A stretch of 48,632 bases of DNA from Thermomicrobium sp. GTDB lineage: Bacteria > Chloroflexota > Chloroflexia > Thermomicrobiales > Thermomicrobiaceae. Of the stretch, positions 1 to 7,939 are shown piece after piece. Below the pieces are notes generated by a model that was given only the letters and a program-made list of their open reading frames with translations, was not told where the DNA came from and did not search any database. The position numbers were made by a program, and so were the translations under genes. The stretch lies in NCBI GenBank assembly GCA_026419575.1, contig JANZZC010000060.1, forward strand, positions 1 to 48,632. The letters run 5' to 3'. The stretch's first letter is position 1, and every line of letters starts with the position of its first letter.

Positions 1-2021
1 CCCTGGGCCAGACCGCCGTGGACTTGCCCTTCGACGAGGAGCGGGTTGATGCGCGGGCCGCAGTCGTCGACCGAGTAGTACTCGAGGATCTTGACCTCAC
101 CGGTGTCGGGGAAGACCTCGACGACCGCTACGTGCGTCCCGAAGGGGAAGAGGACGCCCGGCGGCGCGTAGTAGTCAGCGACGACCAGACCGGGCTCGAT
201 GTCGGCCGGGAGGCCCGGGCTGTAGGCGGCCTGGGCGATCTGCGCCAGCGTCACGGCGCGGTCCGGTGCGCCCTTGACGCGGTACTTGCCGTCGGCGAAC
301 TCGATGTCCTCGACCGCCGCCTCCAAGAGGTGCGCGGCGATGCGCATCGCCTTCTCGCGGATCCGGCGCGCGGCGACGAGCATCGCGCCACCGCCGACCG
401 CCAGGCTGCGGCTTCCCATCGTGCCGACGCCCTCCGGAACGCTTTGCGTGTCACCGTGGAGGACGACGATCTGATCGAAGTCGGCACCGATCTCGTCGGC
501 GATGATCTGCGCAAGCGCCGTCTCCAGTCCCTGGCCGTGGGGCGAGGTGCCGGTGTAGGCGATCACCGCGCCGGTTGGCTCGACCCGGATCGCAGCGCTC
601 TCGTAGGGACCGAAACCGCAGATCTCGGTATACGAAGCCAGGCCGATGCCGATGTAGCGACCCTGCTGGCGGAGCTCCTGCTGCTTCCGGCGCCACTCGT
701 GGTAGCGGGAGATCTCCAACGCCTTGTTCAGAGCCTTCTCGTGGTCGCCCGAGTCGTAGTGCGCGCCGGCCGGCGTCTGGTACGGGAACTTGTCGGGCGG
801 AATGTAGTTGATGCGTCGCACCTCGGCCGGGTCCTTGCCGATCCGGCGGGCGAGGAGATCCATCATCCGCTCGATGTAGTAGGCGGCCTCCGGACGGCCG
901 GCGCCGCGGTAGGCACCGATCGGTGTCTTGTTGGTGCAGACGCTGTAGGTCTCGATCGAGACGTTCGGGATGTCGTAGACGCCGACCGACATCATCGCGG
1001 TCAGCGGTGCGAGCAGCATCACCTTCGGGTAGCCGCCGAGGTCCTGGATCACCTTGAGGCGCAGGCCGAGGACTCGTCCCTCCTTCGTGGCGGCGAGTTC
1101 GTAGTAGGCTACCTGCCCGCGTCCCTGGTTGGTCGCGATGAAGTGCTCGGAGCGGGTTTCGTACCACTTGACCGGACGATGGGTGTGGAGCGCGATCGCC
1201 GCGAGGATGATGTCCTCTGGATAAGCGCCGATCTTGGCGCCGAAACCGCCGCCGACCTCGGGCGCGATGACCCGTACCTGACCGTGGCTGAGCCCGAGCG
1301 CTTGGGCCAGCGTGTTGCGGTTGTTGTGCGGTGCCTGCGTCGAGGACCAGACGGTGACGCCGCGGGTCAGCGGATCGGGGGCAGCGGCGACGGCCCGGGG
1401 CTCCATCGGAACGGAAACGAGCCGCTGCTGGTAAAAGCGCTGCTTGATGACGATATCCGCCTCGGCGAACGCCTTCTCGATGTCACCGTGCTGGTGGCTC
1501 GTGTGCATGGCGATGTTGTTCTTGAGCGTCGCGTGGATTTGCGGCGCGCCGTCCTGCATCGCTTCCTCGGGGTCGATGACCGCGGGGAGCGGCTCGTACT
1601 CGACCCGCACGGCCTCGGCGGCGTCGTAGGCGCGATAGCGTTCGGTGGCCAGCACGACCGCGATCGGTTGGCCGACGTAGCGGACGCGGTCGACAGCCAG
1701 GAGCTCGTGCTGCGGCGGACCGGCCTGCCCCTCCTGCTGGGCCGGGGCCTCGCCTTCTCCCTCGCCACCGCCGAGTTGGACCGCCCCCTTCAGCCACTGG
1801 CCGAGTTCCTTGTGGGTGATCACCGCGACGACGCCCGGCAGAGCGAGCGCCGGCGAGGGGTCAATGCTCTTGATGACCGCGTGCGGGTAGGTGCTGCGGA
1901 CGAACGCGGCGTAGAGCATGCCGCCGAGCTGGAGGTCATCGACGTACTGGGACGATCCGGTGATGAGACGCGGGTCTTCCTTGCGACGGACGCGAGCCCC
2001 GACCATCCGACTGAGTACCAT
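1..2021 (-). CDS. Xanthine dehydrogenase/CoxL-family molybdopterin subunit, 3'-truncated
   Basis: Large molybdopterin-binding subunit of a xanthine oxidase/CO dehydrogenase-type hydroxylase, which would work with FAD and 2Fe-2S subunits, probably beyond the left edge. The ORF track shows only its shadow (18..2207 +). The minus-strand reading from ATG 2021 is open to the window edge (about 673 residues). Seen: the N-terminal VGARVRRKEDPRLITG type opening, QPIAVVLA near residue 120, GGGFGAK near 257, GVGTMGSRS near 530 and DDCGPRINPLLVEGQ near the end. Near residue 367 it has AYRGAGRPE, the form II type, rather than AYRCSFR of genuine form I CO dehydrogenase, so CO is an unlikely substrate. The C-terminus carrying the usual catalytic Glu is missing. 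A purine-rich RBS (GGGAAGGGG) precedes the ATG and a good promoter lies upstream. Substrate cannot be assigned. Confidence 0.9.
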   Translation of the reverse strand, partial: MVLSRMVGARVRRKEDPRLITGSSQYVDDLQLGGMLYAAFVRSTYPHAVIKSIDPSPALALPGVVAVITHKELGQWLKGAVQLGGGEGEGEAPAQQEGQAGPPQHELLAVDRVRYVGQPIAVVLATERYRAYDAAEAVRVEYEPLPAVIDPEEAMQDGAPQIHATLKNNIAMHTSHQHGDIEKAFAEADIVIKQRFYQQRLVSVPMEPRAVAAAPDPLTRGVTVWSSTQAPHNNRNTLAQALGLSHGQVRVIAPEVGGGFGAKIGAYPEDIILAAIALHTHRPVKWYETRSEHFIATNQGRGQVAYYELAATKEGRVLGLRLKVIQDLGGYPKVMLLAPLTAMMSVGVYDIPNVSIETYSVCTNKTPIGAYRGAGRPEAAYYIERMMDLLARRIGKDPAEVRRINYIPPDKFPYQTPAGAHYDSGDHEKALNKALEISRYHEWRRKQQELRQQGRYIGIGLASYTEICGFGPYESAAIRVEPTGAVIAYTGTSPHGQGLETALAQIIADEIGADFDQIVVLHGDTQSVPEGVGTMGSRSLAVGGGAMLVAARRIREKAMRIAAHLLEAAVEDIEFADGKYRVKGAPDRAVTLAQIAQAAYSPGLPADIEPGLVVADYYAPPGVLFPFGTHVAVVEVFPDTGEVKILEYYSVDDCGPRINPLLVEGQVHGGLAQ

Positions 2022-2063
2022 CGCCGAACCCCTTCCCTACCGGTGCCGTTCCGCTTCGACACC

Positions 2064-2092
2064 AGTATAGCGGAGATTCGCCTCATTGTCAG
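2064..2092 (-). promoter_or_regulatory. Sigma-70-type promoter for the CoxL-family gene
   Basis: Reading the minus strand, CTGACA (2092-2087) and TATACT (2069-2064) are separated by exactly 17 bp. The predicted start lies about 35 bases before the ATG at 2021. The -10 is preceded by GC, giving GCTATACT, a form that recurs in this window. Confidence 0.7.
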
Positions 2093-2299
2093 GAATGAAC
2101 TGTCTCGCGCGGCCCTCGCCGGACTGATGCACCGTCCGTTCAACCGGATCGAGAGGTCGATAGTTGATCGCTCAAGATTGTATTCGTCGACAAAAGACGG
2201 TCCGTAAAATTGTAATCGGCAACCTTGACGTGCCTAGAGCGTCGCAGCAAATTGTTTCATGAGGAGATTCGTTTCGTTTTCGGCGACTGGAGGGTGGGC

Positions 2300-2482
2300 A
2301 TGGAGTATCTCCTGCAGCCTGAGGTGCGGGCGGAGCTCGAAGAGCGGATTCGTCGCATCGAGGAAGGAGAGCGGCCGGAGCCCTTCACCACTCTCGACTG
2401 GGTCTACATGTGGGTGGTGACTGCGGTCGTCTTGTTCCTCTTCGTGGCACTCGTGATCAATCTTCTGCTGCATCGTTCGTGA
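2300..2482 (+). CDS. Single-TM mini-protein upstream of NCS1 transporter
   Basis: A 60-residue protein with a charged N-terminal half (ELEERIRRIEEGERPEP) and one C-terminal membrane segment (WVVTAVVLFLFVALVINLLL). The ORF track begins at 2225, but ATG 2300 is preferred because GGAGGGTGGGC lies directly upstream and the extra N-terminal residues look noncoding. It ends 13 bases before the transporter start, so the two are almost certainly co-transcribed. Family not recognised. By position it could be an accessory subunit, like the small proteins that accompany some secondary transporters, but that is inference only. Confidence 0.7.
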   Translation: MEYLLQPEVRAELEERIRRIEEGERPEPFTTLDWVYMWVVTAVVLFLFVALVINLLLHRS

Positions 2483-2495
2483 GAGGGGTGGGGAC

Positions 2496-3914
2496 GTGAG
2501 CGCGTCGCGTGAGCAGTCCGTCCAGCGGGAAGTCTTCTTCGGCATCCTCCCGGTACTGCGAGGGGAGCGTCAGTTCGGCCTGCTCGATTTCCTCCTCGTA
2601 CAAGTCGGGTTCGGCATCGCGGCCTGGAGTTTCCTCGTCGGCGGCTATACGGGGTCGGTGCTTCCAGCAGGCCCAGCGATCGCCGCGATCCTCTTCGGGA
2701 ACGCGATCCCGGTCTTTCTGATCAGCGTGTTGGCGGTGCTCTACGCTCGCTACGGTGTCGATACGTTCATCGGTGCCCGCGCGATCTTGGGGCCACGTGG
2801 GTCCAACATCTTCCTGATCATCTTCGCGGTTCTCAATCTGGGCTGGATCACCATCGCCTGCTTCATGCTCGGCGAGTCGGTGATTCGCGTCGTGGCGGCT
2901 TTCGGCGGTCCAGAGTGGCTGGCTAGCCGAACGGTCGGTGCACCGATCTTCGCGCTCGTCGCCTTTGCCATTGCTTGGTGGTTGGCTCTGCAGGGGCCCA
3001 TCGCTATCCGGCTGTTCATTCGGGTCGGTGTGCCGGCGATGGTGCTCATCATCCTCGGCTTGATTTTCTACATCTTCGTTCACAACGGTGTCTCTGCGGT
3101 GTGGAATGCGCAGCCGCCGAGCCCGTACGACTCCCCGGTGCGCGGGCTTGCGTCCGCGATCGAGTGGAACGTTGGCCTCGGCTTCTCCTGGCTACCCTAT
3201 ATCGGGCAGTGGAACCGGCTTGCGAGGGACGAGCGCACCGCGCTGATCGGGACCTATCTCGGCTGGGGCGTTCTACTCAACGTCGCGGCGATCCTCGGGG
3301 CACTGACGGCCTTGCTCGTCGGGACTTATGAGCCGACCGAGTGGATGATCCAAGCTGGTGGGCCGCTCTTCGGATTGTTCGGTCTCTTCATGCTGATCCT
3401 GGCGAACCTCACATCGGCGACGGTGCTCATCTACTCGCAGAGCTTGAGCATCAAGACCCTGTTCCCGAACTGGAAGTGGACTACAGCACTCCTGACGACG
3501 GTTCCCGCTGCTCTCCTCATGCTCACTCCGGCGGTCTACGACCGGTATACCGCGTTCCTGTCGTACATCTCGTTCATCATGGCCGCCTATGGTGGCGTAA
3601 TGGTGGCGGACTACGTCTTCATCCAGCGGTTCCATATCTCGCTCCGTGACCTTTATCGGCAGCATGCCGGACGCTACCAGTACCTCGCTGGCCTCAACTG
3701 GGAGGCCTATGTCGCGATCGTCCTCGGTGGTGTCTTCTACTTCTGGACCTACGATCCGGCGAACGATCGTGCTGGTCCGCTGTTCACCTACCTGACGGCG
3801 GGCATCCCCACTTTCTTCTTGACTGCGGTTGTCTATCTGGCCCTCACCTACGTGACGCGGCGGCTATCGGTACCGCAAGCGCGGGAGAAGGTCACGCTCG
3901 AGCGTGGCACGTGA
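2496..3914 (+). CDS. NCS1-family permease (nucleobase/hydantoin/allantoin type)
   Basis: A 472-residue integral membrane protein with about 12 hydrophobic segments. The N-terminal FGLLDFLLVQVGFGIAAWSF and GARAILGPRGSN regions and the later WLPYIGQWNRLARDE and ATVLIYSQSLSIK match the layout of NCS1 cation/nucleobase symporters, which import cytosine, purines, allantoin, hydantoins or thiamine. Length is usual for the family. The GTG start at 2496 follows GAGGGGTGGGGAC. It lies between a TM mini-protein and an Fe-S/FAD oxidase pair on one strand, so it probably imports the substrate those enzymes oxidise. The neighbouring xanthine-dehydrogenase-family gene makes an N-heterocycle attractive, but the sequence alone does not set specificity. 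Confidence 0.85.
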   Translation: MSASREQSVQREVFFGILPVLRGERQFGLLDFLLVQVGFGIAAWSFLVGGYTGSVLPAGPAIAAILFGNAIPVFLISVLAVLYARYGVDTFIGARAILGPRGSNIFLIIFAVLNLGWITIACFMLGESVIRVVAAFGGPEWLASRTVGAPIFALVAFAIAWWLALQGPIAIRLFIRVGVPAMVLIILGLIFYIFVHNGVSAVWNAQPPSPYDSPVRGLASAIEWNVGLGFSWLPYIGQWNRLARDERTALIGTYLGWGVLLNVAAILGALTALLVGTYEPTEWMIQAGGPLFGLFGLFMLILANLTSATVLIYSQSLSIKTLFPNWKWTTALLTTVPAALLMLTPAVYDRYTAFLSYISFIMAAYGGVMVADYVFIQRFHISLRDLYRQHAGRYQYLAGLNWEAYVAIVLGGVFYFWTYDPANDRAGPLFTYLTAGIPTFFLTAVVYLALTYVTRRLSVPQAREKVTLERGT

Positions 3915-3954
3915 GACTCGGCATGGGATGGCTTCGTAAGAAGGGAGTGCGGCG

Positions 3955-5223
3955 ATGAGCGATGAAGCCCGTGTCACGGCGCCGGAAACAGCAGGAGGGA
4001 ACGGTCATCGACCGGTACGGGAGGTCGAGCAGGAGTTCGTGCGCGGCCACCTGCTGCAGGCCTACGGGTGCTTCAGTTCCGGACACAAGTTCTGCCGGGA
4101 GGTCTGCCCCGTCTATCAGGTGACACGGAACGAGCAGCATACGCCGACCGCGTTTCACGCGAACGTTGTCGCGATCGAGAAGGGTGCCGCGCATCTCGAA
4201 GACGTCGCCGAGAACTACAGCTACTGCACCCTCTGCGGAGGGTGCGAGTTGCGGTGCCCCAACACCTTGTTCGTCGGCGACTTCTATCGCAATCGCACGC
4301 GGACGGTGAAGCTCGTCCAGGACATGCGTGCCGCCGCGAACCAGGCTGGGTTGGGACTCTGGCCGCGGTGGCAACGTTGGGTCGAGGCGACCATGGTCGG
4401 CAAGAACGAGCCGGTGCTCGACTACGAGAATATCCAACCGGTCGACCCGAACCGGGTCGCTGACTGGGCGAAGGATCTGCCCTTCGAGATCCCGCGGGGC
4501 GGCGAGAACATTCTCTTTGTCGACTGCGAGGCGGCCTATTATCGGACGAGCTTGCCGAAAGCGGTGGCGAAAATACTCCATGCCGCGGGCGTGCCGTTCG
4601 GTCTCATGTACGAGCAGTGGTGCTGCGGCGGCCCTTCGCTCGAAATGGGCTATCCCGACCATGCTCGCTACCTCGCCGAGCACAACGTCGCTGACTGGAA
4701 GAAGGCCGGTGCCAAGCGCGTCTTCGTGCTCGATCCACACGACTACATCAGTTTCGTCGACATGTATCCCCAGTTCTTCCCGGAGGAGGAACTCCCGGAA
4801 TTCGTCTTCATGATCGATTTCGTTGCCGAATTGCTCGATCAAGGCAAGATCCGCTTCGTCAAGCCGATCGAGAAGACGGTCACCTACCATGATCCATGCC
4901 GAATGAACAAGCGGCTCGGCAAGTGGGAGGCGCCGCGGAAGATCCTGCGGGCGATCCCTGGCTTGACGTTCATCGACGTCGATCACGTGACGCAATGGGC
5001 ATACTGTTCGGGCGCCGGTGGCGGCTTCGCCGTGGAGCATCCCGATTTGGCCAAGAAGATCGCTGACCTGCGCATCGCTCGGGCGAAGGAACTCAACGTC
5101 GAAGCGCTGGTGAGCGCCTGTCCATGGTCGGAGCGACCGCTCACGTCCTCGGGACGCGAGCAACAGCTCGAGGTTCTCGACTTGCTCGAACTCGTCGCCG
5201 AGGCGATGGGGTTGAACGACTGA
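3955..5223 (+). CDS. CCG-domain Fe-S oxidoreductase subunit (GlcF/LutA-like)
   Basis: A 422-residue Fe-S protein of the glycolate oxidase GlcF / LutA / heterodisulfide-reductase HdrD superfamily, which passes electrons from a flavin partner. The second N-terminal ferredoxin motif is intact (CTLCGGCELRCPN, near residue 91). The first is unusual: CFSSGHKFCREVCP keeps three Cys, but the two middle positions of the canonical CxxCxxCxxxCP spacing are Ser and His. Two CCG-type modules follow: WCCGGPSLEMG near residue 222 and YHDPCRMNKR with CSGAGGGF near residues 310-355, the latter having CS in place of CC. The ATG at 3955 has AAGGGAGTGCGG upstream. The next gene is the FAD partner. Confidence 0.85.
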   Translation: MSDEARVTAPETAGGNGHRPVREVEQEFVRGHLLQAYGCFSSGHKFCREVCPVYQVTRNEQHTPTAFHANVVAIEKGAAHLEDVAENYSYCTLCGGCELRCPNTLFVGDFYRNRTRTVKLVQDMRAAANQAGLGLWPRWQRWVEATMVGKNEPVLDYENIQPVDPNRVADWAKDLPFEIPRGGENILFVDCEAAYYRTSLPKAVAKILHAAGVPFGLMYEQWCCGGPSLEMGYPDHARYLAEHNVADWKKAGAKRVFVLDPHDYISFVDMYPQFFPEEELPEFVFMIDFVAELLDQGKIRFVKPIEKTVTYHDPCRMNKRLGKWEAPRKILRAIPGLTFIDVDHVTQWAYCSGAGGGFAVEHPDLAKKIADLRIARAKELNVEALVSACPWSERPLTSSGREQQLEVLDLLELVAEAMGLND

Positions 5224-5240
5224 GGGGCGGAGGCGCAGAG

Positions 5241-6776
5241 ATGGCAACCTTGACTCTCCCGAATCCGGTCACCGACAAGGTGATCGCTGAGCTGGAAGCA
5301 GCGCTCGGCAAGGACAAGGTACGCACCGATCTCGGCGCACGCATCGCCCGCACGCGGGTCCCCGCGCCGTTTCCGGTGCATCGTTTCGCCGAGTACATGC
5401 CGGATGTCGTGGTCCTTCCGGAGACGGCTGAGGAGGTTTCGGCGATCCTGCGCATCGCGAATCAGTACCGGGTTCCGGTCGTTCCGCGCGCCGGCGGCAC
5501 TGGATTGGCCGATGGGGCAGTGCCTCTGCACAAGGGGATCCTGCTCGACATCAAGAAAATGAACAAGATCATCGAGCTCGACCTCATCAATCGCACGGTC
5601 ACCGTCCAGCCGGGCCTCAATATGTTGAAACTCAACGAGTTTCTTGCACCGTACGGGGTGTTCTATCCGGACGACCCTGCGTCGTATCCGGTTTCGATCA
5701 TCGGTGGTCGTATCGGCACCAGCGGCTGGTCGCTGATCGGATCACGCTACGGACATACCCGAGACCTGGTCATCAGCCTGCAGGTCGTCCTGCCGACCGG
5801 CGAGATCGTCCGCTTGAGCGACGGCGGCGGGGCCCCGAAGGTACGGAAGGCATCAACCGGGTATAACCTCAAACAGCTGTTCATCGGTACCCAGGGCACG
5901 CTGGGAGTGGTCACCGAGGCGACGCTCGAGCTGTTCCCGAAGCCCGAAGCCGAGCTCGCCGCCTTCTTCGGATACGAGTCGTTCGACGAAGCCTACCGGA
6001 GCACGGGAGCGCTCTCGACGTCTGGACTGGGCACGCTCGCCGCGGTCATTCTGTTCGACGAACGGAAAGTCGAGTATCTTCGCCGGGACGACGAGGCCTA
6101 CATCCCGCTCCCGGAGCGTATCAAGGCGGTCGTCGCTACCGCTCTGTACGGCGTGGAGGAGGAGGTTCGGGCTGCAGCGAATCGCCTCTTCCGTATTGCC
6201 AAGGAGACCGGTGGAGAGTACCTCGGGGACGAGCTCTCGGCCGGGGACTGGGCTTCGCGGCATGATCGCTATGCCACCCCGTTGCATGGGCGCTTGCCCG
6301 ACGGCACGGTCGTGCCGATGAGCTGGCACTGCGAAGATGCCGCGATCATCTATTCGGAGCTGCCGGCGATCAAGCAAAAGTGGCACGAGATTACGGATCG
6401 ATATATCCGGCAGTACGGAATCTTCGATAACTGGGGCATGTTCTTCTACAGTAACAATCCGTACAAGGGTTGGGGCGATTATCTCGTGGAAATCGATATC
6501 GGTATCTGGGAGCAGGCGCTGAACGAAGAGACGTGGCAGGCCTGGGTGAATCTCAAACGGGAAATTACCCGTGCGACGCTCGAGCATCAGGGGTCGATCA
6601 GTGCGTGCCATGGTGCCTGCCGTGAGGGCGACGCCGAGTTCATTCCGGTAGAGATGCATGAAGGCGGCTTCGAGTTGATGAAGAAGATCAAGCGCTTGCT
6701 CGATCCGAACAATATCCTCAATCCGAGCAAGAACTACCTGCACCTAGCATACGTCGACGAGGAGGGTGCGCCATGA
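5241..6776 (+). CDS. FAD-linked oxidase (GlcD/VAO family)
   Basis: A 511-residue flavoprotein of the vanillyl-alcohol oxidase/GlcD fold. The PP-loop VPRAGGTGLADGAVP (near residue 87), GGRIGTSGWSLIGSRYGHTRD and FIGTQGTLGVVTEATLELFP mark the FAD-binding domain; the C-terminus ends in LDPNNILNPSKNYL, the usual VAO-family finish. The track start (5124) overlaps the Fe-S gene; ATG 5241, after GGGGCGGAGGCGCAGAG, is chosen. Family members oxidise 2-hydroxy acids (lactate, glycolate) or aldehydes and aryl alcohols. The paired Fe-S protein points to electrons going to quinone or another carrier rather than to O2. The catalytic region reads SISACHGACREGD, not the GHGIGxxK typical of GlcD/LDH, so the substrate may be unusual. 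Confidence 0.85.
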   Translation: MATLTLPNPVTDKVIAELEAALGKDKVRTDLGARIARTRVPAPFPVHRFAEYMPDVVVLPETAEEVSAILRIANQYRVPVVPRAGGTGLADGAVPLHKGILLDIKKMNKIIELDLINRTVTVQPGLNMLKLNEFLAPYGVFYPDDPASYPVSIIGGRIGTSGWSLIGSRYGHTRDLVISLQVVLPTGEIVRLSDGGGAPKVRKASTGYNLKQLFIGTQGTLGVVTEATLELFPKPEAELAAFFGYESFDEAYRSTGALSTSGLGTLAAVILFDERKVEYLRRDDEAYIPLPERIKAVVATALYGVEEEVRAAANRLFRIAKETGGEYLGDELSAGDWASRHDRYATPLHGRLPDGTVVPMSWHCEDAAIIYSELPAIKQKWHEITDRYIRQYGIFDNWGMFFYSNNPYKGWGDYLVEIDIGIWEQALNEETWQAWVNLKREITRATLEHQGSISACHGACREGDAEFIPVEMHEGGFELMKKIKRLLDPNNILNPSKNYLHLAYVDEEGAP

Positions 6777-7009
6777 AGCAGGTCCGCAAGGGGGTAGTTC
6801 TTCGGCGGGAGGATCTCCATGTGTTCGAGGTCGATCCGGCGTTGATGTCTCGCGTCCCGCAGGACGTGACTGACATCGAGCAAGCGAGGATCGTGAAGAA
6901 CCGCTGGGAGTATCTCGACTGGATGCACCGTCACTTCGCACACAAGACCGTGCTGCTCAGTGAAGTGACGGCTGCACCGAGCCAGGGACCGGGGCAGGCC
7001 GGACACTGA
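6773..7009 (+). CDS. Unknown 78-residue protein, last gene of the NCS1/Fe-S/FAD cassette
   Basis: Starts at an ATGA overlap with the FAD oxidase stop, so it is translationally coupled to it. The protein is basic and soluble, with no cysteines, signal peptide or membrane segment; it has KGVVLRREDLHVFEVDP near the start and NRWEYLDWMHRHFAHKT in the second half, with a low-complexity tail. I do not recognise the family. The coupling and coding-type composition make it real; it may be a small subunit or chaperone of the oxidase. A strong hairpin follows. Confidence 0.7.
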   Translation: MKQVRKGVVLRREDLHVFEVDPALMSRVPQDVTDIEQARIVKNRWEYLDWMHRHFAHKTVLLSEVTAAPSQGPGQAGH

Positions 7010-7033
7010 GCAGATCCTCTCTCCTCACCTTCA

Positions 7034-7065
7034 GCGAAGGGGCGCCGACGTCGGCGCCCCTTCGC
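7034..7065. terminator. Perfect 32-nt palindrome between convergent genes, bidirectional terminator
   Basis: A perfect self-complementary sequence with 16-bp arms centred at 7049/7050, flanks GCGAAGGGGCGCC and its complement. It sits between the end of the oxidase cassette (7009) and the end of the convergent methyltransferase (7072). There is no clean U-tract, so it may act by stalling or transcript-end protection. Confidence 0.7.
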
Positions 7066-7071
7066 CCCGTC

Positions 7072-7863
7072 CTACCGGCGAGTGGCTACCACCACGAGGT
7101 CGATCGCGCGGGCTAGGTCGCCCGGCCCGATGGTGAAGTCGTCGACGCCGATCGCTTCGACCAGGCGGCGCTGGCGTGCGTTCACCCAGCGCCGGACGGC
7201 GAGCGTGCCGATCGCGTGCAGGGACGCGCGCAGCTCTACCGGGAGCCGCCGGACGAGGCCGAATCGGTCCCAGCGCAGCAGGCGCTCGACGAGCCGCCGG
7301 TTGGCTGCCCGGTAACGCGCGACGCGCTCGCTCGGGAAGACTCCGAGGAGTTCGACGTCCTGGAAGAAGGGACTGCAGAGCCGTCGCAAACCCTCCGCGT
7401 CGTATTCCCGCACGTGATGCGGGTTGAGCCCAGCGAGGACGGCCGACCGGTTCGGCGTGGTCATGAGGAGGATACCCTCGGGGACGAGGACGCGGCGTGC
7501 CTCGGCCAGGAACCGTTCCGGTTCGCGGAGATGCTCGAGAACTTGGAAACAGCACACGACGTCCAGGCTCTCGTCGCGGAACGGCAGGCGATCGGCGCGC
7601 GCCCGAACCCAGGCGAGGCGCGGCGCACCGTACCGCCGACGGGCCTCGCGCAGGACGTTCCCGTCGTCGTCCAGGCCGACGGCGTACCGTGCGCGGGCAG
7701 CGAGTTCGGCGGTCCCGTACCCATCACCACAGCCCATGTCCAGGACCCGCTTGCCGCGCACGTGGTCGCTCGCCCAGCGATAGGCGGCGAGACTCTGCCA
7801 GTAGGTCACGCGGAGCGCCCAGCTCTCCGGCGCGACACGTTCGGTTGTCGGCCATTTCGGCAT
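7072..7863 (-). CDS. Class I SAM-dependent methyltransferase
   Basis: About 263 residues with a Rossmann SAM-binding core. Motif I is RVLDMGCGDGYG (near residue 39), an acidic residue follows in AVGLDDDG (motif II), and VVCCFQVLEHLREPERFL plus VPEGILLMTTPN give motifs IV and VI of the UbiE/Methyltransf_11 type. The C-terminal third is Arg-rich without recognised motifs. Two ATGs are adjacent; the second (7863) has the better spacing from GGAGG, the first would be 7866. Ends after the 7034-7065 palindrome in its own direction. Substrate not deducible; small molecules or a lipid/sugar are all possible. Confidence 0.85.
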   Translation of the reverse strand: MPKWPTTERVAPESWALRVTYWQSLAAYRWASDHVRGKRVLDMGCGDGYGTAELAARARYAVGLDDDGNVLREARRRYGAPRLAWVRARADRLPFRDESLDVVCCFQVLEHLREPERFLAEARRVLVPEGILLMTTPNRSAVLAGLNPHHVREYDAEGLRRLCSPFFQDVELLGVFPSERVARYRAANRRLVERLLRWDRFGLVRRLPVELRASLHAIGTLAVRRWVNARQRRLVEAIGVDDFTIGPGDLARAIDLVVVATRR

Positions 7864-7939
7864 CATGATCCTCCGGAGCGCCTGGATCGACTTCGGCTAT
7901 GCTTGCAGGAGGCGACCCACGACGGAGGGGAGTTTCCGC

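Noticed and set aside
18-2207. 729-residue plus-strand ORF
   Set aside because: It is the complementary-strand shadow of the CoxL-family gene: Asp/Arg/Val-rich with no motifs, while the minus strand shows complete family signatures.
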